Source of the DNA: Acidobacteriota bacterium
Lineage (GTDB): Bacteria; Acidobacteriota; Terriglobia; Bryobacterales; Bryobacteraceae
Length of the DNA: 8,607 bases
Assembly: GCA_947505565.1 (NCBI GenBank)
Contig: CANNLB010000059.1
Span: forward strand, 1-8,607
Reading direction: 5' to 3'
The notes under the pieces were generated by a model, which did no database searches, was not told where the DNA came from, and was given only the letters and a program-made list of their open reading frames with translations. Position numbers and translations under genes: made by a program. The stretch's first letter is position 1. Each line of letters opens with the position of its first letter. Positions 1 through 6,755 of the stretch are shown here, piece after piece.

Positions 1-7
1 CACGTCC

Positions 8-1663
8 TTACAAGATCTGTTCCAAACCCGCCGGATCATTTAGGAAATACGACTTGCCCTTTGAGAACGCCGCCACCTTTTCCAGATACGCCCGGTTCAC
101 ATCCTGCCCCAAGCCTACCGTCGAAATCGTAATGTTCTGCGCCGCCGCTTCCTTGGCCAGCGACATCGAATCGCCCTCTTCCGAGATACCGTCCGTCAGT
201 AACACGATGTGCTTGTACGTCGCTTTCACCGGAACCGTTCGCCGAAACGCCTCGGTCAGAGCCGGAGCAATCTGCGTTCCGCCGTCCGGGGTAATCCCCG
301 CCACCAGCCGCTTAATCAGCGTTCGGTCTTCGGCCTTGCGAATCGGTACGGCCCACTGGAACGAGTTATCAAAAATCAGCACGCCGACTGAGTCCACCGG
401 GCGCAAATTCTCAATCACCCCGATCGAAGCGACCCGCGCCAACTCCATCTTTCGCCCTTCCATCGACGACGACTTATCCACGATCAACGTGATGCAAGTC
501 CCTTCGGGGGAACGCGGCGGCGCTAACTTCGCGGCCATCGTCCGGTCCAGCGCGTCCTCCACTTTCTTGGCTTCGTTGTAGGTGTTCTTCTCTCCGCCGA
601 TGACGAGCAACCCGCCTCCGGCCTTGACGAACTGCTCCACCTGATCTTTCCGCTCGATCGGAATCGCCTCTAAGTCGAGGTTATTCAGAATCACGATCTG
701 GAAGTCATCCATCTTCTGGCCGTCCAGCGAGTTCGTCGTCAACACGTCAAACCGTCCCGCCGCCAGCACCTCCATGAAGTCTTTGCCGCTCCCGGCCGGG
801 TCCTGCGTCACGTAGAGGGCCTTTGGTAAGCGCAACGCCACCGACTGCGCAAAGCGAACCTCGCCTAACTCCGCTGACTTCACGACGCCCGCCAGATCGA
901 TCGCCCCCGGGGTGTTCAACGTCACATGCACCCGCACGCGATTCATACCGGGCTGCAGGTCCACCGGATTCGTCCCCAGCGCTTTGCCTTCGGCCGATAG
1001 CTCAATCGACGCGCCCGCTTTCCGCGGCGCTTCTATCGCGATATCGATGGGAAAGCGGTCCCCGGCAAAGGCTTGGGTCGGGAAACTCACCGACTCCAAA
1101 CGTAAGGCCGGTTTCGGGCGGCCGGCCATCGGAAACACGTCGACGGGCACTCCCAACTGCTGCGCCTGCCAAGTAGCCCGGGTCACGCTGCCCTTGTTCT
1201 CTTTGCCGTCGGTGATCAGTACGATGCGCGGCACCAAGCCCGCCGGTATCGCCGCCATTCCTTCCCGCAGCGCCACTTCTAGATCGGTTCCCCGTCCGGC
1301 CTCGCCGGCGGTATATCCCAACTTGCCTTTGGTCTCGGCGTCGCTCACCCCGCGCGTCGTCCGCCCGAACGGGATCACCTTCACCCAGTTTCGGCCCTTG
1401 TCGCCCACCACTCGGGAGGCAATCTCGGACGCCCGTGCCAGGTCCTGTTCTGAGACGCTCGCCGAGGTATCCACGAGCACGCTCACGGCCAGCTTACTCT
1501 CTTCCGAGTTCATCGCAGGCTCGGCCAACGCGACGATAATGCAAACGATCGCCAGCGCCTTCAGAGTTGTCGCCAACCGCTGCCGACCCCGCACCCACTC
1601 CACGTACCACCAGCCCACCGGGACGATCGCGAATAAGAGAACCCACCACCGTTCGAGTGTCAT
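8..1663 (-). CDS. Membrane protein with two VWA domains flanking a glutamine-amidotransferase-like region; probably truncated by a frameshift
   Basis: 551 aa read from the ATG at 1663, which overlaps the preceding gene's TGA (ATGA). Two N-terminal membrane segments (about residues 6-23 and 34-51) are followed by a first VWA domain with an intact MIDAS: D65-T-S-A-S69, the loop RGTD at 124-127 and LITDG at 149-153. A beta-rich linker follows, then a class I amidotransferase-like segment (QIVILNNL near 323-329, AGGGLLVIGGE at 348-358) with no visible catalytic Cys. A second VWA domain has D396-K-S-S-S400, GGT at 461-463 and LLTDG at 488-492. The family (MoxR-operon VWA/amidotransferase-like membrane proteins) is known for metal-dependent protein binding. 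As I recall them, members run to about 800-900 aa, continuing after the LEQIL motif with a KDV segment and a second amidotransferase-like half. Here a TAA follows LEQIL directly, and the next codons in the shifted frame read K-D-V. The function is probably partner binding at the inner membrane for the co-encoded MoxR ATPase; the actual target is unknown. Confidence 0.85.
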   Translation of the reverse strand: MTLERWWVLLFAIVPVGWWYVEWVRGRQRLATTLKALAIVCIIVALAEPAMNSEESKLAVSVLVDTSASVSEQDLARASEIASRVVGDKGRNWVKVIPFGRTTRGVSDAETKGKLGYTAGEAGRGTDLEVALREGMAAIPAGLVPRIVLITDGKENKGSVTRATWQAQQLGVPVDVFPMAGRPKPALRLESVSFPTQAFAGDRFPIDIAIEAPRKAGASIELSAEGKALGTNPVDLQPGMNRVRVHVTLNTPGAIDLAGVVKSAELGEVRFAQSVALRLPKALYVTQDPAGSGKDFMEVLAAGRFDVLTTNSLDGQKMDDFQIVILNNLDLEAIPIERKDQVEQFVKAGGGLLVIGGEKNTYNEAKKVEDALDRTMAAKLAPPRSPEGTCITLIVDKSSSMEGRKMELARVASIGVIENLRPVDSVGVLIFDNSFQWAVPIRKAEDRTLIKRLVAGITPDGGTQIAPALTEAFRRTVPVKATYKHIVLLTDGISEEGDSMSLAKEAAAQNITISTVGLGQDVNRAYLEKVAAFSKGKSYFLNDPAGLEQIL

Positions 1664-3573
1664 GATGCCTTCCGAAACGGCGCCGTGAAACGCCGGAAAA
1701 TTTCCACCATCGAGGTGGAACCCTGCTGCACCGCCGGCAGTCGAGTCCGCCCAAACCACAACCATTCCACAAGCAACAACAGCCCACCCGCCATCGCCAG
1801 CCACTGCCAAATGTCCCGCGACGCAATCGAATCCGTTAAGCCGCGCGGGATCCCCCGCCGCACCTTCGCCGGAACGTCCCAAACGGTCTCCGCCACGTCA
1901 GGCAGCGACAACGAGTAAACCTGCTCCTTGCTCCCGATCTGCACCCGCGCCATTCCCCGCTCCCCGGCGTAGAACTGCAACGTTCCGTCAACCACGGAAA
2001 ATGGCACCGCGACGTCCCCCGCCCCAAGCACGCGTATCGAGCCCGGGTCGGTCCCCCGTTCGAGCGGGATCTGCACGTTCCCCACGCTTTCGCCGGTTAC
2101 TTCCCGCCGCCGCATCACTTCTGGCGCCAGCCATTCGAGCGTGTTCGCCATCAGCAACGGCGCGGTCAACTCCAAGCGCATCGCGCCGCTGCCAGGGTGG
2201 AAGCCCAGATACGCCGCGTCCTTAGACGCGACGACCACTGCCCCCACCTCGCTTTCGGCAACGACGCTGACCCCGGCCGAAGGCGCAAAGACGCTCGTCT
2301 CATCCAACTTCAGATCCAAGCTGCGCAAACCTGCCGCCATCGAATGGTCATTTCGCCACCCGGTCAGCTTCACGTTCTTTGCCGGACTCAGCATCGCAAT
2401 CGGCGATCCCTGCACCGGCGGCGCAATCCAGATCGACCGCCGCGTCGGCTTCACCGGCGGATTGAAGCGGTCGAGCACCACGATCTCGGCGTCGACGTCG
2501 GTCTTGTAGGTCTCGGGGAGGGCGTAGGATGCGGTCAACCAGCGATTGGCCGCCAACAACGGGCGAATCAGTGCTGGGTCCCGCGTGTACACCATGACAC
2601 GAACCAACTTCTGCTCGGGCAACTCCAGGGTCGCGGCGTTATCTTCAATGATCCCGTCCCGCGTCACCAACCGCGCTTCCAAATAGCCCGCCGCCTTCGT
2701 GCGGAACTCAATCCGCGCGCTCTCTTCGGCGCCCGGTGCCAGCGTGAAGCGGGCCGAACCGACTGGCGCGCTGCCAAACGTCACCGCGAGCGGAACCGCC
2801 TCCACCTGCGCCGAATAGTTCTTCACGGCCACAAAAACTTCCCACAACTGGGCGTCGGCCGGAGACCTACGTAAGGTCACTTTCCGAATTCCGACGTTAC
2901 GGGTATCAGCCTTCACCGGGAGTAAACGAACATTGGCCGGCAACTCCTTCTCGCTCGGCAAATCATTGGCATGGCCGCGAAAGGCCCCCGCCAAAACGAT
3001 CTCGCCGAGACCGCTGCCGTGTTGGCGTTGCATCTGCCGGGCAAAGTCGATGGTCGCCTTCAGGTTCACCGCCGATCCGCCCACTCGCGTCTCCAGTAAT
3101 GCCTGTTCGGTCGCTTGGCGATTGTTCGCGAACATGGTCGTCGGGCTCGGCAGCGCGTCCGCGCGGACCAGCATCACCCGATCCCCGGCCGGCAGACTCC
3201 GCACCCACAGAATCGCCTCGCGCTTAGCTTGGTCAAGAAGGGTCATCTGACCCACCCGCGCACCCATCCAGGCGGAACTATCGAGCACCAGAACATGATC
3301 CCGGCTCATCCGGTCCGGCGAACCCAGCCGCAACTGTGCCAAGGCCGCGAGCAACAATCCGATTGCGATTAACTGCAACAACATCGACCACGGCTGTTGA
3401 ATCCGCTTCCGGTGCTTAGCCTCCGGTGGCTTCTCCGACGGCGTCCAGAACCGCATCGTCGCCACGCGGATTTTTCGTCGAGACCGATCGAGCAGGTACA
3501 GCGCCAGCACCGCGCCACTCACTGCGCCCCAAATCGCCAAAAACTCGCCGAGACCCAGGTTGAGAAAGAACAT
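1660..3573 (-). CDS. BatA-like VWA membrane protein
   Basis: 637 aa. The ATG at 3573 directly abuts the TAG of the DUF58 gene. The N-terminus looks like the BatA N-terminal membrane domain: a hydrophobic segment at about 8-28 (ending LYLLDR), a basic stretch, then a second membrane segment at about 62-80. A VWA-like fold begins at VLVLDSSAW (94-102), and the GDRVMLVRADA segment (130-140) is typical of the domain. The rest is beta-rich extracytoplasmic sequence, ending in a third membrane segment at about 588-608 (IWQWLAMAGGLLLLVEWLWFG) and a short basic tail. The MIDAS is degraded: D98 and S100 remain, but the third DxSxS position is W102, the usual GGT reads GGS (165-167), and the usual TDG/SDG aspartate is absent (EIVLAGAF at 191-198). 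It therefore probably does not bind metal in the standard way and may be a structural partner of the MoxR-linked complex. The assignment rests on architecture and operon position. Confidence 0.88.
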   Translation of the reverse strand: MFFLNLGLGEFLAIWGAVSGAVLALYLLDRSRRKIRVATMRFWTPSEKPPEAKHRKRIQQPWSMLLQLIAIGLLLAALAQLRLGSPDRMSRDHVLVLDSSAWMGARVGQMTLLDQAKREAILWVRSLPAGDRVMLVRADALPSPTTMFANNRQATEQALLETRVGGSAVNLKATIDFARQMQRQHGSGLGEIVLAGAFRGHANDLPSEKELPANVRLLPVKADTRNVGIRKVTLRRSPADAQLWEVFVAVKNYSAQVEAVPLAVTFGSAPVGSARFTLAPGAEESARIEFRTKAAGYLEARLVTRDGIIEDNAATLELPEQKLVRVMVYTRDPALIRPLLAANRWLTASYALPETYKTDVDAEIVVLDRFNPPVKPTRRSIWIAPPVQGSPIAMLSPAKNVKLTGWRNDHSMAAGLRSLDLKLDETSVFAPSAGVSVVAESEVGAVVVASKDAAYLGFHPGSGAMRLELTAPLLMANTLEWLAPEVMRRREVTGESVGNVQIPLERGTDPGSIRVLGAGDVAVPFSVVDGTLQFYAGERGMARVQIGSKEQVYSLSLPDVAETVWDVPAKVRRGIPRGLTDSIASRDIWQWLAMAGGLLLLVEWLWFGRTRLPAVQQGSTSMVEIFRRFTAPFRKAS

Positions 3574-4449
3574 CTACCGGCCGCCTCCCAGCAAAGGCCC
3601 AAACACTGCCTGTTCCACCGGTGTTGACGTCGTCACCCCGGCGTACTTGCCGCCCTTCCGCTGCGCGACCTCGCGCACGCCGCGGGCGTACGCATCAAAG
3701 TTCGCCGTGTAGGCCTCTTGCGCCTCGGCGTCAAAATTCAGCTTCTGCACTTCGCCCGTCTCGGCGTCTTCGATTTCGATCTCACCCTTGTACGGCGGCA
3801 CCCGGTCCTCGTCCGCCCACAAGTGGACCAGGAAGACCTCGTGCCCGAAATCGGCCAGATACTGCAACGGCTTCTCACAACCTTGGTCGTCTAGAAAGTC
3901 CGAGATGACGATTACGAGGCCCCGCTGCGGGTACTCCGCGATGAACCGCTTCACGCAGCCCATAAAATCCGTTTTCCCCGCGGACTTGATGCCTTCCAGG
4001 AAATCAATGCAAGGCCGAAACCGGTGCCGCCCTCCGCCGCACTGCAATGGATCAAGCAGTTGGTCGGAGAACGGCTGCAGCAACACACTTTCGAGCCGCA
4101 CCAAACCGACGTAGGTCATCGCCCCGGCCAGTTTTCGCGCGTAGTCGAATTTGCTCGGCTCGCCGGTCGTCATCGAATCGCTGACGTCGAACAGAATCCG
4201 CACCGGCACTCGCGGCTCCACTTGAAATAGCTTCAAAATTAACCGCTCCAACCTCATGTAGACGCGCCAGTTCACCGCCCGGAGATCATCGCCCTGGTGA
4301 AACTGCCGATGGTCCAGAAACTCCTGCCCCGAGCCTGAATATCGGGACGCATTGTGTCCACCTACAAGGCCGGGGAACGACTTCTGCCAATGCAGCGTTA
4401 GCCTTTCCAACCTTTCGAGAAAGGATTGATCGATCGAGAGTTCCGCCAT
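3574..4449 (-). CDS. DUF58 domain protein (VWA-like, MoxR-operon partner)
   Basis: 291 aa, ATG start at 4449, nine bases after the MoxR stop. The DUF58 signature is clear: the conserved block FHQGDDLRAVNWRVYMR at 50-66, followed by a VWA-like core with an intact metal-site motif D88-V-S-D-S92-M, TD at 160-161 and ISDFLDD at 182-188. No membrane segment or signal is visible, so this copy is a short soluble cytoplasmic form; some DUF58 proteins have two N-terminal membrane helices. DUF58 proteins are routinely encoded next to MoxR ATPases and are thought to be their VWA-type clients or adaptors, but no reaction is established. The C-terminus ends in the low-complexity LLGGGR. The stop is followed without a gap by the next start, which suggests tight co-translation with the BatA-like protein. 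Confidence 0.92.
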   Translation of the reverse strand: MAELSIDQSFLERLERLTLHWQKSFPGLVGGHNASRYSGSGQEFLDHRQFHQGDDLRAVNWRVYMRLERLILKLFQVEPRVPVRILFDVSDSMTTGEPSKFDYARKLAGAMTYVGLVRLESVLLQPFSDQLLDPLQCGGGRHRFRPCIDFLEGIKSAGKTDFMGCVKRFIAEYPQRGLVIVISDFLDDQGCEKPLQYLADFGHEVFLVHLWADEDRVPPYKGEIEIEDAETGEVQKLNFDAEAQEAYTANFDAYARGVREVAQRKGGKYAGVTTSTPVEQAVFGPLLGGGR

Positions 4450-4458
4450 AGAGCCAGT

Positions 4459-5448
4459 CTAGACTGCGGCCGGCGCAACAGAGCGCACGATATGTTGCAA
4501 TACAGTGTCCGGCGTCTCCCCGTCGGCATGAGCGTCAAAATTGAGGATAATGCGATGCCGCAGCACCGCCGGGGCCATCGCCTGAATGTCTTCGAGGCTC
4601 AGATGAGTTCGTCCCTTCATCAACGCCAAGACGCGACCGCACTCAACCAACGCCTGCGCCCCACGCGGCGAACTGCCGTAGCGGACATACTTTTTGGTCC
4701 GGTCGGCTGCGTTCTCGGAAGTCGGCTGAGTCGCCATCACGAGGTCTACGGCGTACTCCCGCACATGGGGTGCCACCAGTACTTGACGCGCGATCGACTT
4801 CAACTCCATGATCGTCGCCCGGTCCACAACTTGGTCCAGGTGGATCTCTTCCCGGTTCATAGTCAATTCCACGATCCGTCCCAAATCCGCCTTCGACGGA
4901 AACGGCACCAGAATTTTCATGAGGAATCGATCGAGCTGTGCTTCCGGCAGCGGATAGGTGCCTTCCATTTCGATCGGGTTCTGGGTCGCCATGACGAGGA
5001 ACGGATCTTCGAGCACGTGGGTCGTCGTGCCGCTGGTCACCGTCTGCTCCTGCATCGCTTCCAGCAGCGCGGACTGCGTCTTCGGCGTCGCGCGGTTGAT
5101 TTCGTCGGCCAGCACCAGATTCGCAAAAATTGGTCCGGCCTGGAACCGGAACGCCCGATGCCCTTCGCTATCGGAGTCCATGATCATGCTGCCGACGATG
5201 TCCGCCGGCATTAGATCAGGCGTGAACTGAATCCGGGAATACTTCAAATGCAACACGCGCGCCAGAGTGCGCAGCAGCGTCGTCTTTCCTAACCCCGGAA
5301 CCCCTTCGAGCAGGACGTGGCCTCCGGCGATCATGCAAATCAGAACGCCATCGACAACCTCGCTCTGACCGACAATTACTTTGCCGATCTCCTTTCGGAT
5401 TTGGTCGAGATGTTGGACGGCTTGACGGAGGGCACTGTCTGTGAACAC
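4459..5448 (-). CDS. MoxR-family AAA+ ATPase
   Basis: 329 aa, the usual length for the family. The GTG at 5448 is the first start after an in-frame TAA and the only one that keeps the N-terminal helix (LDQIRKEIGKVIVGQ). Motifs in order: Walker A GVPGLGKTT (49-57, K55), the MoxR-specific FTPDLMPADI (75-84), Walker B LVLADEINR (111-119, D115/E116), sensor 1 ATQNP (154-158), GTYPLPEAQLDRF (163-175) and sensor 2 SSPRGAQAL (259-267, R262). All catalytic elements are present, so it should be an active ATPase, acting in the cytoplasm as a ring oligomer. MoxR proteins are proposed to remodel or load cofactors into VWA-containing partners, and three such partners follow in the same operon. A terminator lies upstream, so the operon probably starts with its own promoter in 5449-5503. 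I recognise the MoxR family but not a specific orthologue. Confidence 0.96.
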   Translation of the reverse strand: MFTDSALRQAVQHLDQIRKEIGKVIVGQSEVVDGVLICMIAGGHVLLEGVPGLGKTTLLRTLARVLHLKYSRIQFTPDLMPADIVGSMIMDSDSEGHRAFRFQAGPIFANLVLADEINRATPKTQSALLEAMQEQTVTSGTTTHVLEDPFLVMATQNPIEMEGTYPLPEAQLDRFLMKILVPFPSKADLGRIVELTMNREEIHLDQVVDRATIMELKSIARQVLVAPHVREYAVDLVMATQPTSENAADRTKKYVRYGSSPRGAQALVECGRVLALMKGRTHLSLEDIQAMAPAVLRHRIILNFDAHADGETPDTVLQHIVRSVAPAAV

Positions 5449-5503
5449 TTCATCATTTTATGGTAACCGGATGACAGGTTGGGAATCTTTCGGCTGGAAA
5501 ACG

Positions 5504-5555
5504 AAAAAAGAAAAAATAAAAGGAGAGATGGCCCACCAAAATGGGAGATCGCTCC
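5504..5555 (-). terminator. Intrinsic terminator after the small membrane protein gene
   Basis: Read on the minus strand, a hairpin forms from 5555 to 5522. GGAG pairs with CTCC, GAT with ATC and CCCA with TGGG around a TTTTGG loop, giving 11 base pairs interrupted by a 1x1 and a 2x2 mismatch. It is followed directly by TTTTATTTTTTCTTTTTTC (5521-5503). It lies about 45 nt past the stop at 5600 and upstream of the MoxR start, so it should insulate the MoxR operon from the small gene. The mismatches make the stem moderate; the long T tract is the stronger part of the evidence. Confidence 0.65.
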
Positions 5556-5599
5556 TGTCAAAGTTTTGTTGTAGACTTTGGTCCTGTCCGACGATCCGA

Positions 5600-6028
5600 T
5601 TAGATCTCGGCCGCCGTCAGGCGAGTCCCGGACTCAGCCGCCAAGTAGGCGACGATCTGGCTCATCTCCCGAAGCGCGTCCTGCGCCTTCGGACCAGCGA
5701 AGCAAACCTGCATCATGCGGTAGTCAATCATATGCAATCTGCTTTCGAGCGACGCCCCGCCTACCTGAAGTTCACTGGAGCTCTGAGTCATCGCTTGAAG
5801 AACCTGAAGATCTCGATCGAGACTCTTCCGGACGCGGTCCAAATCAATCGCCGTCCTTGCCTGCGCCAACTGAACTTCCAGTTGCACAAAACTCAATTTC
5901 TGGCTTCCCGTGCTCGCATTGGCCTTTTCTTCGCCCCGGCGAGCTTCCAGAATGAACAGACACAAGTACAGAAAACAGTAAGCGAACATCGCCGTCGACA
6001 GAAAAACGATCACAATACTAGTAATCAT
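5600..6028 (-). CDS. Small single-pass membrane protein of unknown function
   Basis: 142 aa. I do not recognise a family. A single membrane segment occupies about residues 4-27 (VIVFLSTAMFAYCFLYLCLFI), followed by E-A-R-R. The positive-inside rule therefore weakly favours N-out/C-in, with the remaining 110 residues cytoplasmic. That part is mostly predicted helix (FVQLEVQLAQARTAIDLDRV, DRDLQVLQAM, QDALREMSQIVAYLAAE) with possible short coiled-coil character. I chose the ATG at 6028 because GAGG sits 8 nt upstream and the hydrophobic segment begins at once. A longer form from a TTG at 6109 would add 27 residues with no good ribosome site and would place its N-terminus upstream of the candidate promoter. 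It appears to be a monocistronic unit between its own promoter and terminator. The absence of stops and the protein-like composition support a real gene. Confidence 0.72.
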   Translation of the reverse strand: MITSIVIVFLSTAMFAYCFLYLCLFILEARRGEEKANASTGSQKLSFVQLEVQLAQARTAIDLDRVRKSLDRDLQVLQAMTQSSSELQVGGASLESRLHMIDYRMMQVCFAGPKAQDALREMSQIVAYLAAESGTRLTAAEI

Positions 6029-6036
6029 TGCTTCGG

Positions 6037-6040
6037 CCTC
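6037..6040 (-). promoter_or_regulatory. Shine-Dalgarno GAGG that sets the start of the small membrane protein
   Basis: On the minus strand GAGG lies 8 nt before the ATG at 6028. The alternative starts at 6085 (ATG) and 6109 (TTG) have no comparable purine box at the right distance, so this site decides the 142-residue form. Confidence 0.55.
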
Positions 6041-6052
6041 GATTTTCGTGGT

Positions 6053-6081
6053 TGTATCGTGAGTGCCTATTGCTAAGTCAA
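6053..6081 (-). promoter_or_regulatory. Candidate sigma70-type promoter of the small membrane protein gene
   Basis: On the minus strand TTGACT (6081-6076, five of six matches to the -35 consensus) is followed after 17 nt by GATACA (6058-6053, three of six). A better -10 match, TACAAC (6056-6051), would need a 19-nt spacer. The predicted transcript would start shortly before the GAGG/ATG at 6028. The -10 is weak, so this is tentative. Confidence 0.35.
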
Positions 6082-6180
6082 GCATAGGGACGGAGGCGTG
6101 ATTAGGCAAGCCTTTTTGGGGGTAGTCGGGTTATTTTGCGAACGGTCTACGACGATACTCTCCAAGTGGTACGCTTCTGG

Positions 6181-6750
6181 CTACACCGCATCAAACAACA
6201 TATTTCCGGCCGCTCTCCCCTCTGCCAGGCAACGCGCGGTAAACAGCCGGGCATAGCTTAAGTTCAGATAGTCCCCCTCGGTGTAACCCAACTCCACCGC
6301 CGTCCGATCAATCCAATCACCCGTTCCTTCCAGCTCTACAAATGTCCCGATCGGAGTCTCGTCCACCATGACAATCCCTTCGCCCCCCGGCCGCTGCCAT
6401 TCGCTGCGATACTTTTCGTAGCGGAACTGCGGCTCCAAACCCAGTCGACCTAGAATCGTTGCCATGGCCTCGGTTGCCCCCACCACGACCTCGATCTCTT
6501 CCCGCTCTTTATGCTTGCCCACCGTCGCGCGCCCTTTATAGGTCAGCACGTTCTTGCCGTTGAACTCCCGGAGGCGAATCAACTCCCCCCGCGCCCGCAA
6601 CTCCCCTTCGGCCGTATCGTAAATCCGATTCTGCTCCAAGCCGCGCGGCACGATCTCGATAAACCCCAGTCCCACCAAAGAAGCGCGTATCGCCTCTTCG
6701 TCGACGACCCGTAGCTTAATCTCAATCTCCTGGTGTTGATCCGTTCGCAT
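6181..6750 (-). CDS. CYTH-domain protein, class IV adenylate cyclase-like (CyaB type)
   Basis: 189 aa from the ATG at 6750. The N-terminal signature ExExK is present (E8-I-E-I-K12), followed by the alternating basic/acidic strands of the triphosphate tunnel: IRLRE (58-62), LTYKG (69-73), REEIEV (83-88), YEKYRSEW (111-118), VMVDET (127-132) and GTFVELEG (135-142). These are the residues that bind the triphosphate and divalent metals in CYTH enzymes. The length and the FVELEG motif fit the CyaB/class IV adenylate cyclase branch. Many such proteins are inorganic triphosphatases or thiamine-triphosphatase-like enzymes, so the substrate (ATP versus triphosphate) is not settled. The frame stays open upstream to 6978, but that extension is receiver-domain pseudogene sequence, and the domain starts naturally at MRTDQHQEIEIK. 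No strong ribosome site is seen. The start lies 5 nt after the pseudogene's stop codon, suggesting it was once the second gene of an operon. Confidence 0.88.
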   Translation of the reverse strand: MRTDQHQEIEIKLRVVDEEAIRASLVGLGFIEIVPRGLEQNRIYDTAEGELRARGELIRLREFNGKNVLTYKGRATVGKHKEREEIEVVVGATEAMATILGRLGLEPQFRYEKYRSEWQRPGGEGIVMVDETPIGTFVELEGTGDWIDRTAVELGYTEGDYLNLSYARLFTARCLAEGRAAGNMLFDAV

Positions 6751-6755
6751 GCGCT

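Noticed and set aside
912..1688. Plus-strand open frame of 258 codons opposite the VWA gene
   Set aside because: It is antisense to the first VWA domain and membrane segments of the real gene, with no recognisable protein features.
1664..1882. 73-residue upstream extension of the double-VWA gene
   Set aside because: It overlaps the BatA-like gene, is glycine-rich with no domain, and the ATGA overlap at 1660-1663 gives a natural start just before the membrane segments.
4426..5214. Plus-strand open frame of 262 codons opposite the MoxR gene
   Set aside because: It is exactly antisense to a fully motif-complete MoxR ATPase, and the translation is rich in Arg and His, as expected of a GC-rich shadow frame.
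6110..6180. Terminator or regulatory RNA between the CYTH gene and the small protein gene
   Set aside because: I found no convincing stem followed by a T run, only a short C run and A run; nothing supportable.
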